Positions 8,433 to 18,159 are shown, counted from the first letter of the stretch. The stretch: DNA of 64,000 bases from Fulvivirga ligni (GCF_021389935.1 NZ_CP089979.1:6038501-6102500); one strand, 5' to 3'. Notes: a model not told the origin generated them from the sequence alone. Numbers and translations are program-made.

Positions 8433-10919
8433 CTAGTTCAGATCATTCAATAACTGTTCCAAACTGTATTCATCTGCTACTAAAACTTCTCTAGCCTTAC
8501 TACCTTCAAACGGTCCAACTATTCCAGCGGCCTCCAATTGGTCAATTAAACGGCCTGCACGGTTATATCCAAGCTTTAATTTTCTTTGAATAAGTGAGGT
8601 ACTACCCTGCTGATGCAATACAATTAATCTTGCGGCATCATCAAATAAAGCATCTCTATCCTTAAGATCAACCTCACCTACTGTAGAGGTATCGTCATCT
8701 CCTTCAAACTCTGGAAGCATGTAGGCTGACTCATATCCTCTTTGCGCACCGATGAATTCGCAGATATTTTCTACTTCAGGTGTATCTACAAATGCACACT
8801 GAAGACGAATCATATCAGAACCTTGAGAAAGCAACATATCTCCCTGTCCGATAAGCTGATCTGCACCACCAGTATCCAGAATAGTTCTTGAATCTATTTT
8901 TGAAGTTACCCTGAAAGATAAACGAGCAGGGAAGTTAGCTTTAATAATACCGGTAATTACGTTTACCGAAGGTCTCTGCGTGGCCACCACCAAGTGAATA
9001 CCAATGGCACGAGCAAGCTGAGCTAATCTGGCAATTGGTGTTTCTACCTCCTTACCAGCTGTCATCATTAAATCCGCCAACTCATCTATTACTAACACAA
9101 TGTATGGTAAGAATCTATGCCCCTTTTCAGGATTCAGCTTTCTACTTATAAACTTAGCATTGTATTCTTTTAAGTTCCTTGAACCTGCCTCTTTTAGCAG
9201 GTTGTAACGGTTATCCATCTCAATACACAGTGAATTCAGGGTATTTACCACCTTTTTAGTATCAGTGATAATGGCCTCCTCACTATTAGGCAGCATCGCC
9301 AGGAAGTGTCTCTCTATTTTATTAAAAAGTGTAAGCTCCACTTTCTTAGGATCCACCAGTACAAACTTGAGTTGAGATGGGTGCTTTTTGTAAAGTAACG
9401 AAGTAAGCAACACGTTCAGACCCACTGACTTACCCTGACCAGTAGCCCCTGCCATAAGTATGTGAGGCATTTTTGCCAGGTCTATAACATGCACCTCATT
9501 AGAAATGGTTTTACCAAGTGCCACAGGAAGTTCTTTGTCACTCTTCATGAACTTCTCAGTAGAAAGCACTGATTTAATGCCCACCATCTCTCGGCTCTTG
9601 TTTGGCACCTCTATACCAATAGTACCTTTACCTGGAATCGGAGCTATAATCCTGATTCCTAAAGCAGCCAATGAAAGCGCAATATCATCTTCAAGGTTTT
9701 TAATCTTAGATATTTTCACCCCGGCTTCAGGCACTATTTCATATAAGGTTACTGTAGGACCAATGGTAGCTTTAATACTGGAAATACCAATTTTAAAGTT
9801 GACAAGCGTCTCAATGATCTTATCCTTATTTTGTTCCAGCTCATCTTTAGTTACCTGAATCTGACCTGTCTCAAATTCATCTAAAAGATCTAAAGTAGGG
9901 TAGCGGTATGAACCTAAATCTAAAGTAGGGTCATAGTTTTCCTGCTGGTCAACGAAATTTTCTTTATTGTTATCCGCATCTACCACAAACTGAGGCTCTT
10001 CAGCTTCTACCTGCTTTCTTTCAGGTATGGTTACATCAAGTTCCAGCTCAGGCTTACCAGAAGGCTTAGGTCTGTTTACAGGCTTTTCCTCCAGCACCAC
10101 CTCATTAACAGGAACTTCTGGCTTTTTCTCAACTTTAGCGATTACCGGCTCACTTTTCTCTTCAGCTCTGTCAGGCCAGTTATCTTGATCATCTACATAG
10201 CCATCTATGCTCTCATCGTCACCTCTGGCTGTAAGACCTTTTTCTATTTCCTCTACACCATCTTTTATCTTGCCTTTGAAGCCTAAGATAGTAGTAACAT
10301 TAAAGAAGTAGATGATAAAGGCAATCAGTGAGAATATCAATAAGAGCACAGTACCCCACCCAATAAGCCCATCAAGAACTATTGAAAGTTGGTAGCCGAT
10401 GCCTCCACTAAGAAAGCCCCACTCAGAAACACCTTCTGAGCTGAACACCAGATATCCTAAAAGAATGCTCAACCAAATGGTAAAAAACAAGCTAAAAACA
10501 ACAGTTGAATAGATCGATACCAGTTGTTTTTTGAAAACTACTTTATAGCCGATAATGAATAATAATGGTGGAGTGAAGAAAGCGGCTAAGCCGAACCATC
10601 TAAATATAAAATAGTGTGATATATAAGCTCCAGTAGATCCCAGCCAGTTCTCAGCTTCTCTACCAGACTCTATAATACCTGTCTGGCCAATGGCTTCCAC
10701 CACGCTCTGATCTGCCTTACCGGTGAATAGGTAAGAGATGAAAGCAGTAAGTAAGAATAACGAACTGATTAATAGGAAAAAGCCAAGAGTTAAGTGAAAG
10801 CGTCTATCTTTTAAAAAGCTCAACTTTAGATTAAAGTTCAGCTTTTTACCAGCACTTTTACCCTTCTCCTTCTTTTTAGACTCTTTGAATGTATTTGATT
10901 TATATGTGTTTTTGGCCAT
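8433..10919 (-). CDS. ftsK: FtsK/SpoIIIE DNA translocase
   Basis: This 828-residue septal DNA pump clears chromosome DNA from the division site and activates XerCD recombination. About four transmembrane helices lie in residues 45-210, followed by a charged linker (about 215-345). The motor domain has Walker A GATGQGKS at 491-498, the VDPKKVEL block at 522-529 and Walker B VLVIDELADL at about 608-617. The C-terminal gamma winged helix that reads polar DNA motifs is at about 755-812 (QQGSTSLIQRKLKLGYNRAG). The linker is short compared with Escherichia coli FtsK. It contains a small 10-residue duplication (PTLDLGSYRY then PTLDLLDEFE), visible as a 14-base direct repeat at 9888 and 9918. A xerD homologue lies 2.5 kb away on the same strand. 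Confidence 0.97.
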   Translation of the reverse strand: MAKNTYKSNTFKESKKKEKGKSAGKKLNFNLKLSFLKDRRFHLTLGFFLLISSLFLLTAFISYLFTGKADQSVVEAIGQTGIIESGREAENWLGSTGAYISHYFIFRWFGLAAFFTPPLLFIIGYKVVFKKQLVSIYSTVVFSLFFTIWLSILLGYLVFSSEGVSEWGFLSGGIGYQLSIVLDGLIGWGTVLLLIFSLIAFIIYFFNVTTILGFKGKIKDGVEEIEKGLTARGDDESIDGYVDDQDNWPDRAEEKSEPVIAKVEKKPEVPVNEVVLEEKPVNRPKPSGKPELELDVTIPERKQVEAEEPQFVVDADNNKENFVDQQENYDPTLDLGSYRYPTLDLLDEFETGQIQVTKDELEQNKDKIIETLVNFKIGISSIKATIGPTVTLYEIVPEAGVKISKIKNLEDDIALSLAALGIRIIAPIPGKGTIGIEVPNKSREMVGIKSVLSTEKFMKSDKELPVALGKTISNEVHVIDLAKMPHILMAGATGQGKSVGLNVLLTSLLYKKHPSQLKFVLVDPKKVELTLFNKIERHFLAMLPNSEEAIITDTKKVVNTLNSLCIEMDNRYNLLKEAGSRNLKEYNAKFISRKLNPEKGHRFLPYIVLVIDELADLMMTAGKEVETPIARLAQLARAIGIHLVVATQRPSVNVITGIIKANFPARLSFRVTSKIDSRTILDTGGADQLIGQGDMLLSQGSDMIRLQCAFVDTPEVENICEFIGAQRGYESAYMLPEFEGDDDTSTVGEVDLKDRDALFDDAARLIVLHQQGSTSLIQRKLKLGYNRAGRLIDQLEAAGIVGPFEGSKAREVLVADEYSLEQLLNDLN

Positions 10920-10932
10920 GTTATAAAAAAGA

Positions 10933-10940
10933 CAAAGCTA
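10933..10940 (-). promoter_or_regulatory. Possible -7 element for ftsK
   Basis: The minus strand reads TAGCTTTG, a TAnnTTTG match, 13 bases upstream of the ftsK start. The nearest TTTG lies 25 bases further up, slightly long for a -33 element, and the implied leader is only about ten bases. Tentative. Confidence 0.3.
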
Positions 10941-11074
10941 ATAAAAAATTAACGCCATATCCAGACAAAAAATATTTTGAATCGCTCATTAATTTCCGAG
11001 CACAGTAGGCGTAAAATCGAGGTTTAATGTATTTAAAACCTCATGAAAATGCTAAATATATTACTCAATATCAA

Positions 11075-12109
11075 TTAATTAGCCTTTAAGATGGCCTTAT
11101 TAATTCTTTTTACCAGACTAGGACCTTCGTAGATAAAACCTGTATATATCTGCACTAAAGAAGCACCTGCACTTAATTTTTCAAGCGCATCTTCCGGTGC
11201 CATAATTCCACCCACAGATATGATTGGGAAATTAGCACCAAGCTGTGCCCTTAAATATTTCAATACCTCAGTAGATCTCGCTCTTACAGGCATACCACTC
11301 AGCCCTCCTGCACCAATAGCCTGCACGGTAGCATCACTGGTTTTCAGACCTTCTCGTGAAATGGTAGTGTTAGTAGCAATAAGACCATCTAAATGTATTT
11401 CTTTTACAATACTCACTATATCATCTAGCTGACCATCAGTTAAGTCCGGCGCTATTTTTAGAAGAATAGGCTTAGGCTTATCTTTCTTTTTATTTAAATG
11501 AATAACTGATTGCAAAAGTTTAGTCAATGGTTCTTTATCCTGCAATTCCCTTAAGTTAGGTGTATTTGGAGAGCTCACATTTACAACAAAGTAATCTACA
11601 ACTGGATATAATGCTTCGAAACAATATTCATAATCTTCAAAGGCTTTTTCATTAGGTGTCACCTTATTTTTACCGATGTTTCCCCCAATAACTACTGAAG
11701 ATTTACGCTTCTTCAACCTTTCCACAGCGGCTATGGCGCCTTCATTGTTAAAGCCCATTCTATTGATAATGGCTTTATCTTCAGGTAGTCTGAACAAGCG
11801 AGGTTTTTCATTTCCAGCTTGTGGCTTTGGTGTTACGGTACCAATTTCAATGAAACCGAAGCCCATGCATGCCAGCTCATCTACAATTTTGGCATCTTTA
11901 TCAAAACCAGCTGCTAAACCCACAGGATTTTTAAACTTAACTCCAAAAAACTCTCTTTCTAAGGCTTTATCTTCAAAATTAAACATGTTTTTCCAGGTAC
12001 TCTTCATACCTGGTATGCCGCTCAGGCTTTGTAACATGCTGAAGGTAGAATGATGAATTTTCTCCGGATCTACTTTAAATAGAAGAGGTCTTATTAAAGA
12101 TTTGTACAC
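11075..12109 (-). CDS. pyrD: Quinone-dependent dihydroorotate dehydrogenase (class 2)
   Basis: The enzyme oxidises dihydroorotate to orotate in pyrimidine synthesis, using FMN and membrane quinone. The 344-residue length and the N-terminal extension ([20 protein letters not shown]) mark class 2. Conserved blocks are [39 protein letters not shown], the substrate and catalytic segment [34 protein letters not shown] and the FMN phosphate segment ISVGGI. It is a single gene on the minus strand with no other pyrimidine gene nearby. It appears intact and ordinary. Confidence 0.97.
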   Translation of the reverse strand: MYKSLIRPLLFKVDPEKIHHSTFSMLQSLSGIPGMKSTWKNMFNFEDKALEREFFGVKFKNPVGLAAGFDKDAKIVDELACMGFGFIEIGTVTPKPQAGNEKPRLFRLPEDKAIINRMGFNNEGAIAAVERLKKRKSSVVIGGNIGKNKVTPNEKAFEDYEYCFEALYPVVDYFVVNVSSPNTPNLRELQDKEPLTKLLQSVIHLNKKKDKPKPILLKIAPDLTDGQLDDIVSIVKEIHLDGLIATNTTISREGLKTSDATVQAIGAGGLSGMPVRARSTEVLKYLRAQLGANFPIISVGGIMAPEDALEKLSAGASLVQIYTGFIYEGPSLVKRINKAILKAN

Positions 12110-12135
12110 TAGATTGGATTTAAGTTAATGCGCTG

Positions 12136-12143
12136 CAAAGATA
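12136..12143 (-). promoter_or_regulatory. Predicted -7 element for pyrD
   Basis: The minus strand reads TATCTTTG, matching TAnnTTTG, 26 bases upstream of the pyrD start. A matching -33 TTTG at the normal distance is not evident. Confidence 0.35.
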
Positions 12144-12193
12144 GCAGATTGAAAAACCTTCTCCATCATATTTATAAAAAGGAAGTCAATTTT

Positions 12194-13246
12194 CTAATTA
12201 TTATTCAAACTGATATCTAAGCGATTATTTACATATTCGCGCTCTGTTTCAGCATGTTTAGCAGCCCTCTCTTTTACCTTACTGTTCACCTCTGCCATTA
12301 CTTCTATTCGTTGCACGTTGAATCCATGCTCTTCAATTTGAAGCAAATGATCATAAGGCCCCTTATTAGAAATCAGTTTCACAAATATAGGTGCCGTTTC
12401 TATGGCTATAAATAACAATATAATGAATAGATTGGCCATATAAATAGCATTACTACGGCTGGTAAGTCTGTCTAGAGCTTCCATTCTGGCCGCAGGACCA
12501 TCTAGCTTACTTTGATCCAAAGCAGTTATGTCTGTACCCATAGTAGCATCCAGCTGAGCCAGCTCGTTTGTTTTCGCCTGTATCAAAGCATTACTAGCAC
12601 TCCTCAACTGCTCTAACTCTTGCTCTACTCTATCTGCATCTGCCTTTTTGATTTTATAAATAGGCCCGGGGTTTCGCTTACCAGTACCGCCTGTACCATC
12701 AGCCTCCTGCTGAGCTATTTTCCTCAGTTCATTTCTTCGGTTTTCCTTAGCCAGAATCTCCCCTTTGAGCTTCTCTATTTCCGCCGTGATCTGTTTTCTC
12801 TGCGCCGCATATCTTGACTGCACCTGACCTTCCTGGCGTGCATACAGCTCCTGCTCCATTACACTAAGCTCGCCTTTAATCTCATTTTCAAAGATTTTCA
12901 TCTCCAGTGGCTTAGCGATGACCAAAGAAATAAGAAGAGCCAAAATAATCCTTGGTGTAGCCAATGCAAACTCCTTCAACGGCTTACCCTGCTTTCGCAT
13001 GCTGGAGACAATGTACCTATCCAGATTGAAGATCATCATTCCCCATATAAGTCCGAATAATATAGACCACCAGACATTAGCGGTAATAGTGAAGAGCCCA
13101 TAGCCTCCTGCCAGGGCAGCGAATAAGCCCGTGAAAAAGATAGTTGCTCCTATACCCACATACTTGGTGCTGTCGGTAGGGCATTTTTCGAGTAAAGTTC
13201 TATTTACTCCAGAGCAATGCCAGAAAAATATCTTAAGCTTATTCAT
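12194..13246 (-). CDS. DUF4407 membrane protein of unknown function
   Basis: This 350-residue protein has the DUF4407 layout. The N-terminus carries the conserved LKIFFWHCSGVNRTLLEKCPTD. Three hydrophobic helices follow at about 28-110 with FGLIWGMMIFNLDRYIVSS between the second and third. A long charged coiled coil covers about 115-235 (KGEILAKENRRNELRKIAQQ). A last hydrophobic helix is at about 262-285 (LFIILLFIAIETAPIFVKL), and a charged tail ends in NNN. The coiled coil lies between membrane segments, so it probably projects from the membrane as an oligomerising stalk. I do not know its function. There is no functional partner next to it and no signal of horizontal transfer. Confidence 0.85.
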   Translation of the reverse strand: MNKLKIFFWHCSGVNRTLLEKCPTDSTKYVGIGATIFFTGLFAALAGGYGLFTITANVWWSILFGLIWGMMIFNLDRYIVSSMRKQGKPLKEFALATPRIILALLISLVIAKPLEMKIFENEIKGELSVMEQELYARQEGQVQSRYAAQRKQITAEIEKLKGEILAKENRRNELRKIAQQEADGTGGTGKRNPGPIYKIKKADADRVEQELEQLRSASNALIQAKTNELAQLDATMGTDITALDQSKLDGPAARMEALDRLTSRSNAIYMANLFIILLFIAIETAPIFVKLISNKGPYDHLLQIEEHGFNVQRIEVMAEVNSKVKERAAKHAETEREYVNNRLDISLNNN

Positions 13247-13378
13247 AGCTAATCAACGAATTCGTATTGAAAATATTTCAATAGCAGCGAATAGTATGCC
13301 ATGCCCCATACTGAGCCCCAAATGAAATTCGCTCATTAATTCTGTACTATACCGAACACTTTTATTGTCCGATAATAG

Positions 13379-14278
13379 CTAGCTTCTCGGGTGAAATTCC
13401 TGGATAACTTGTTTCAGATAATCTCGATCCAGATGTGTATAAATCTCGGTGGTAGTGATCGATTCATGCCCCAGCATTTCTTGCACCGCCCTTAGGTCTG
13501 CACCACCTTCTATTAAATGAGTGGCAAAAGAGTGCCTAAAGGTATGAGGACTGATATTTTTGGTCATCCCGATCTGCTCGGCCAAACGTTTAATGATGGT
13601 GAAGATCATCACTCTGGTAAGCTTCTTTCCTCTTCTATTTAAAAAGGCATAATTCTCATGACCATCAGCAATATTTAGATGACACCTCACCTCGCTGATA
13701 TAGATATTCAAATATTTCAAGGCATCTCTACCTACCGGTACTAATCTCTCTTTATTTCCCTTACCAACAATTCTTAAAAATCCTATGTCTTCATAAATAT
13801 TGGTAAGACGAAGATCTATTAGCTCTGAAACCCTTAATCCTGAACTATAAAGCACTTCCAGCATGGCCCTGTTCCTCTGACCCTCCGGAGTAGAATGATC
13901 AATGGCGCTTAACAGCTGTTCTATCTCATGGTAGCTCAGCGTATCAGGCAACTTTCGTCCTAGTTTTGGCCCCTCTATTAAAGCGGTGGGATCTTTTTCT
14001 ATTATATCTTCATACATCAGGTATTTGTAGAATGCTTTTATTCCTGAAAGTATTCTGGCCTGGGAATGTGGTGTCATACCCAATCCATTGATATATTCTA
14101 AAAAGCTTTGTAAATGAGAGGTAGAAATGTCAGATGGTAACACCTTCCAATTGGACAATTCCACAAACTGTTTTAGCTTTACGATATCGTGAATATAGGC
14201 TTCTACCGAGTTAGCAGACAATGAACGCTCAAGCCTGATGTAGTTCTTAAAATGCTGTATGGCGGTATCCCAATTCAT
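13379..14278 (-). CDS. xerD: Site-specific tyrosine recombinase XerD
   Basis: The recombinase resolves chromosome dimers at dif together with FtsK. A SAM-like core-binding domain spans about 1-90. The catalytic domain shows the full set: Arg in SSGLRVSELIDL, Lys in VGKGNKERLVP, His-x-x-Arg in SPHTFRHSFATHL, His in LGHESITTTEIYTHL, and the Tyr nucleophile in the same block. I start at the ATG at 14278 (MNWDTAIQHFKNY), giving 299 residues, the usual Xer length. An upstream ATG at 14305 would add nine residues. The absence of other mobile genes and the proximity to ftsK argue for a housekeeping Xer rather than an integrase. XerC versus XerD is by overall resemblance. Confidence 0.92.
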   Translation of the reverse strand: MNWDTAIQHFKNYIRLERSLSANSVEAYIHDIVKLKQFVELSNWKVLPSDISTSHLQSFLEYINGLGMTPHSQARILSGIKAFYKYLMYEDIIEKDPTALIEGPKLGRKLPDTLSYHEIEQLLSAIDHSTPEGQRNRAMLEVLYSSGLRVSELIDLRLTNIYEDIGFLRIVGKGNKERLVPVGRDALKYLNIYISEVRCHLNIADGHENYAFLNRRGKKLTRVMIFTIIKRLAEQIGMTKNISPHTFRHSFATHLIEGGADLRAVQEMLGHESITTTEIYTHLDRDYLKQVIQEFHPRS

Positions 14279-14366
14279 GATCAAAAAATTTCTTCTAAGG
14301 TGCATCTATTTTACTAAATGCTCCAAAAAAGAAGCATCTTTTACCTAATTGATCAAACAGTAGCAC

Positions 14367-14798
14367 ATGAAAATACTCATCATAAACGGGCCTAACCTCA
14401 ATCTACTAGGCAAAAGAGAGCCCGAAGTGTATGGCAGCCAGGATTTTGAAAGTTTCTTCAGCAAACTCAAGTCTAAATTCAGTGAGTACACACTGGAGTA
14501 TTATCAGTCTAATGTGGAAGGTGAGTTAGTAAATAAGCTTCATGAAGTAGGGTTTGAGTATGATGGCATTATTCTCAACGCAGGTGCTTACACTCACACC
14601 TCTATAGCCCTTTCAGATGCTATAGCTGGTATTACCACACCAGTAATAGAGGTGCACATTTCTAATATCTACGCCCGAGAAGAATTCAGACATAAAAGCA
14701 TTATCAGCAAAGAGTGCATTGGTATGATTTCAGGCCTTGGTCTTGAAGGATACCTGCTTGCCTTAACTTACCTTCTCAATAAAAAGAAAACATCATGA
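14367..14798 (+). CDS. aroQ: Type II 3-dehydroquinate dehydratase
   Basis: This 143-residue enzyme carries out the third step of the shikimate pathway (dehydroquinate to dehydroshikimate). The type II family blocks are all present: IINGPNLNLLGKREPEVYG with the active-site Arg and Tyr, YYQSNVEGELV, LNAGAYTHTSIALSDAI, and the substrate-binding HISNIYAREEFRHKSI with its catalytic His. It is divergent from xerD across 88 bases. Its stop overlaps the start of the aminotransferase gene by four bases (ATGA), which indicates translational coupling. Confidence 0.97.
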   Translation: MKILIINGPNLNLLGKREPEVYGSQDFESFFSKLKSKFSEYTLEYYQSNVEGELVNKLHEVGFEYDGIILNAGAYTHTSIALSDAIAGITTPVIEVHISNIYAREEFRHKSIISKECIGMISGLGLEGYLLALTYLLNKKKTS

Positions 14799-15856
14799 TC
14801 AGTTTCTACCCTGGGCCTTCCCGTGTAGATGAACATATACCGGCTTACGTGCAAGAGGCGTATGACAGAGGCATATTGAGCATTAACCACCGCAGTGACG
14901 CTTTCATGAAGATCTGTGCTAAAACCACGGGTTTATTAAAAGAGAGGCTGAATATTCCTGATAATTACACTATTTTCTTCACCTCATCAGCTACTGAGTG
15001 CTGGGAGATTATAGCTCAGTCAGTAATAGAAACTAACAGCTATCATTTCTACAGTGGTGCCTTTGGCGAAAAATGGTTTGAGTATACTCAGAAAATAAAT
15101 CCATATGCCATTGGTTATCAGTTTGATCAGGAGCTGGAGCTAAAAACCGGGGAGCTGGACTTGAGCTCTGAAACAGGTCTTATCTGTATCACGCAAAACG
15201 AGACTTCAAATGGTACGCAGATCACTAACAATAGAATACTAAAGCTTAGAAAAAAATACCCTAACCACCTGATAGCTGTGGATGCTACCTCAAGTATGGC
15301 GGGTGTTTCTTTGCACTTTGAAAACGCAGATATTTGGTATGCCTCAGTACAGAAGTGTTTTGGTTTACCGGCAGGTCTGGGCATTATGGTATGTTCGCCA
15401 AATGCCTTGAAGAAGGCTAATGATTTGGGAGAGTCTAACCACTACAATAGCCTTACCTTCATGATAGAGAAAATGAAGGATTACCAAACTTCATACACTC
15501 CTAACGTGATGGGCATCTACCTGCTAATGAAAGTGTTAGATCAAAGAGGCCCGATTCAGAAGGTGGATAAAAAGCTGAAAAAGAGATTTGAAGCCTATTC
15601 TGAGATCATTAATAGTAGTAAAGGTCATTGTAAATGGCTCATTGAAAACGAAAATGTGAGATCCAACACGGTTTTAGTAGTTAAAGGAACTCCTGAACGC
15701 ATTCAAAAAATAAAAGAGAAGGCATTACAAGAAGGCATTGTTCTTGGCAATGGGTATGGCGAAAACAAAATTGACACCTTCCGTATAGCTAACTTTCCAG
15801 CAATTAAGAAAGATGAAGTGAAGGTGCTTAAGAAATTCTTAAAGAAGCACCTTTAA
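14795..15856 (+). CDS. Class V PLP-dependent aminotransferase (SerC/AGXT-like)
   Basis: This 353-residue fold-type I aminotransferase opens with FYPGPSRV. It carries FTSSATECWE (cofactor phosphate site), ITQNETSNGTQI, AVDATSSMAGVSL (cofactor Asp) and the Schiff-base lysine at about 187 in YASVQKCFGLPAGLG. It resembles phosphoserine and alanine-glyoxylate aminotransferases, but the N-terminus is not the usual GAGPA of SerC, so the exact substrate is open. It overlaps aroQ by four bases in an ATGA arrangement, so the two are co-translated. That link hints at amino-acid metabolism but does not identify the reaction. Family confidence is high and substrate confidence low. Confidence 0.85.
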   Translation: MISFYPGPSRVDEHIPAYVQEAYDRGILSINHRSDAFMKICAKTTGLLKERLNIPDNYTIFFTSSATECWEIIAQSVIETNSYHFYSGAFGEKWFEYTQKINPYAIGYQFDQELELKTGELDLSSETGLICITQNETSNGTQITNNRILKLRKKYPNHLIAVDATSSMAGVSLHFENADIWYASVQKCFGLPAGLGIMVCSPNALKKANDLGESNHYNSLTFMIEKMKDYQTSYTPNVMGIYLLMKVLDQRGPIQKVDKKLKKRFEAYSEIINSSKGHCKWLIENENVRSNTVLVVKGTPERIQKIKEKALQEGIVLGNGYGENKIDTFRIANFPAIKKDEVKVLKKFLKKHL

Positions 15857-15858
15857 GC

Positions 15859-17100
15859 TTATTTCTTCTTTTTCTTGCCTGAGTCTGTTTTTATCTCAGG
15901 CACTAATTCCTGCTGTGTCATTACAGAGGCCATGATTTTAGTCTTACCATCAGAAATGCCCGTCCATGTGGCTACGATTACGCCCTCATGAGCGGCTAAA
16001 TCAAGACCAAAAGATTGGTCATTGCTCATATCAATGGGTTTCTCACTAACTTTTTTGTTAGTGAAGCTATTTCCACCATCTATAGAATAACCAATATATA
16101 CATCAGTTGTAGTGTCATCAGAATTCCTTCTATCATAGAAAAGGACATAGATAACTCCTGTTGTAGCATCTGAAGCCACTGCCGGCATAAATTGATGCTT
16201 ACCAGACTGGTCTGTATTAACAATTACAGGTACACTCCAATAATCACCTTTGTTTCTGGTAGATATGAAATAGACATCTGCATTATCCGCTCCACCTCTC
16301 ATATCTGTCCATGCCATATAAAGGGAACCTCGGTATTGTGTAATACTTCTATCAACTTTCAGTACCGGAGTATTCGTCCAGTTACTCACACCATCTATTT
16401 TCAAATCGCTACCACCTACCTGATCGGTGGCTGAGATATCATTTCTTAACCAGGTCTTTCCTTTATCATAAGATCGATCCAACCATATCTTTCCTCCGTT
16501 TTTCAACCACACAGCATATACTTGATCTTCAGTACCATACGCAAGACTACTCCCTTTGATAGAGCTCTCTACTTCTGCACATTCACCCTTCACAGAAGTC
16601 ACCTCCAATGGATCTGACCATTTTTTACCATTACCATCATAATATTTAACGGATGTTGTGCATTCACTATCCTTCTTCCCTTGAAGCACTGTAAGTCCTA
16701 AATCACCTTTATCCAGATGGCTTACGAAGCAGAAATCAGTTATTCCTGCAAAATTCTGGGCTCCTTCCTCCGCCCATTCCTGCCCTGGAGCTTTTGCTTT
16801 GTATGTCGTTAGCTGTTCGCCATCCTGCGATATCGCATAAAAATCACCTTTTTTATCAGCGGCTACAGTAGAGGAATTACCTGCTTTCCCCAATGAAGAA
16901 CTTGACCAACTTGTGCCACCATCTTCAGTAAAATACATTTTACCACTTGATGAGGATATTATAATATTAGATGTCTCTTTCTGACTTATCGCCACACCAG
17001 AACTTACTTCGCCATCTGAGGCTGGCAATTCCACATTTTTAAACTGTGCTACTGATATGCATGGAATGGAAATGAGAATGCTAATAAAGAATCGCTTCAT
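15859..17100 (-). CDS. Secreted sialidase-fold (Asp-box/BNR repeat) protein
   Basis: This is an exported beta-propeller protein of about 413 residues. The start is set at the ATG at 17100, which opens a clean signal peptide (MKRFFISILISIPCISVAQ). A start 16 codons upstream would bury it. Asp-box motifs S-x-D-x-G-x-T-W recur: FTEDGGTSW, SYDKGKTW, STRNKGDYW and SIDGGNSF. The phrases YMAWTDMRGG and YVLFYDRRN also fit the sialidase-type propeller. No sialidase catalytic arginine triad can be assigned with confidence, so enzyme activity is not claimed. The C-terminus is a lysine run (GKKKKK). It is convergent with the aminotransferase gene, with two bases between stops. Confidence 0.8.
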   Translation of the reverse strand: MKRFFISILISIPCISVAQFKNVELPASDGEVSSGVAISQKETSNIIISSSSGKMYFTEDGGTSWSSSSLGKAGNSSTVAADKKGDFYAISQDGEQLTTYKAKAPGQEWAEEGAQNFAGITDFCFVSHLDKGDLGLTVLQGKKDSECTTSVKYYDGNGKKWSDPLEVTSVKGECAEVESSIKGSSLAYGTEDQVYAVWLKNGGKIWLDRSYDKGKTWLRNDISATDQVGGSDLKIDGVSNWTNTPVLKVDRSITQYRGSLYMAWTDMRGGADNADVYFISTRNKGDYWSVPVIVNTDQSGKHQFMPAVASDATTGVIYVLFYDRRNSDDTTTDVYIGYSIDGGNSFTNKKVSEKPIDMSNDQSFGLDLAAHEGVIVATWTGISDGKTKIMASVMTQQELVPEIKTDSGKKKKK

Positions 17101-17232
17101 TGTTAGGGGTGATTGATTTTTTGGTAAATATAAAGTGAACTTAAGCAAAATGCACTTGTTAACAAATTAAAGAAAAAGCACATCACTTAAATTCATAGGT
17201 AATGTGAACGTATTTTAGGCCTACACATATTT

Positions 17233-18126
17233 ATGGGACACGACCACGGACATCATCACCATCATCATCATGGCACTGGCAATATTAAAACCGCCTTTTT
17301 CCTGAATCTGGGATTCACCATCCTGGAATTGGTAGGTGGAATACTGACCAATAGTGTAGCCATACTATCAGACGCGTTGCATGATCTGGGAGACAGCTTG
17401 AGCTTAGGTCTATCGTGGTATTTCCAAAACTTATCTTCAAAAGGCCGGGATAAGAAATTCTCTTATGGCTACAAAAGGTTTTCACTTCTAGGTGCTATCA
17501 TTAACTCCGCAGTACTACTCACAGGATCTATCATCATCATTTATGAGGCTATCCCCAGAATATTAAATCCGGAGCAGCCATCTACCAAAGGAATGATAGC
17601 ATTGGCCATAGTAGGAATTTTGGTTAATGGCGCCGCAGTACTTAAGCTAAGAAAAGGAAGCTCTATCAATGAAGAAGTTGTTTCTCTTCATCTATTGGAA
17701 GATGTTTTAGGCTGGGTAGCGGTACTGATCGGAGCCATAGTGATGCATTTTGTAGATGCTCCGGTGATAGATCCAATTCTATCATTAGGAATAGCAGCAT
17801 TTATCCTTTTTAACGTATTTAAAAACCTTAAAAAGAGCTTTACCATAGTTCTTCAGGGGACACCTTCAAACATAGACATCGCGCTGATTACCAAAAAAAT
17901 AGAAGCTCTGGATGACGTTAAGGAAGTACACGATTGCCATCTGTGGACTATGGATGGAGAGTACAATATCTTCAGTGCACATTTAGTAGTTCCTCATAAA
18001 ACCACTGTAGATGAATTGGCTGAAATGAAAAAGAGTGTTCGTACTATTTTAGAAGAAATGGGCATAGCTCATGCCACGCTGGAGTTCGAAACACAGGAAG
18101 AGCCTTGTTCATTGGCCAATTGCTAA
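17233..18126 (+). CDS. Cation diffusion facilitator (CzcD/ZitB-like zinc exporter)
   Basis: This 297-residue inner-membrane antiporter probably expels zinc or a similar divalent metal. The N-terminus is a histidine tract (GHDHGHHHHHHHGTG) typical of the ZitB/CzcD branch. Six transmembrane helices follow. Metal-site residues appear in helix 2 (SDALHDLGDS) and helix 5 (HLLEDVLGW), both of the H/D-x-x-x-D type. The C-terminal cytoplasmic domain (about 210-290) contains VHDCHLWTMDGEYNIFSAHL, the metal-sensing dimer fold. The gene stands alone on the plus strand. Metal specificity is inferred from the His-rich tail. Confidence 0.93.
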   Translation: MGHDHGHHHHHHHGTGNIKTAFFLNLGFTILELVGGILTNSVAILSDALHDLGDSLSLGLSWYFQNLSSKGRDKKFSYGYKRFSLLGAIINSAVLLTGSIIIIYEAIPRILNPEQPSTKGMIALAIVGILVNGAAVLKLRKGSSINEEVVSLHLLEDVLGWVAVLIGAIVMHFVDAPVIDPILSLGIAAFILFNVFKNLKKSFTIVLQGTPSNIDIALITKKIEALDDVKEVHDCHLWTMDGEYNIFSAHLVVPHKTTVDELAEMKKSVRTILEEMGIAHATLEFETQEEPCSLANC

Positions 18127-18133
18127 CAAAAAA

Positions 18134-18159
18134 GGCCATTTCAAATGAATGAAACGGCC
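18134..18159. terminator. Bidirectional terminator between the CDF gene and hslU
   Basis: GGCCATTTCA pairs with TGAAACGGCC (one mismatch) around a six-base loop. An A-run precedes it and CTCTTTTATTTT follows, so it can stop the CDF transcript rightward and the hslU transcript leftward. Confidence 0.7.

Noticed and set aside
13379-14305. Tyrosine recombinase as a sign of an integrated element
   Set aside because: Length, sequence and closeness to ftsK fit housekeeping XerD. No attachment-site repeats, phage or transposon genes are nearby.
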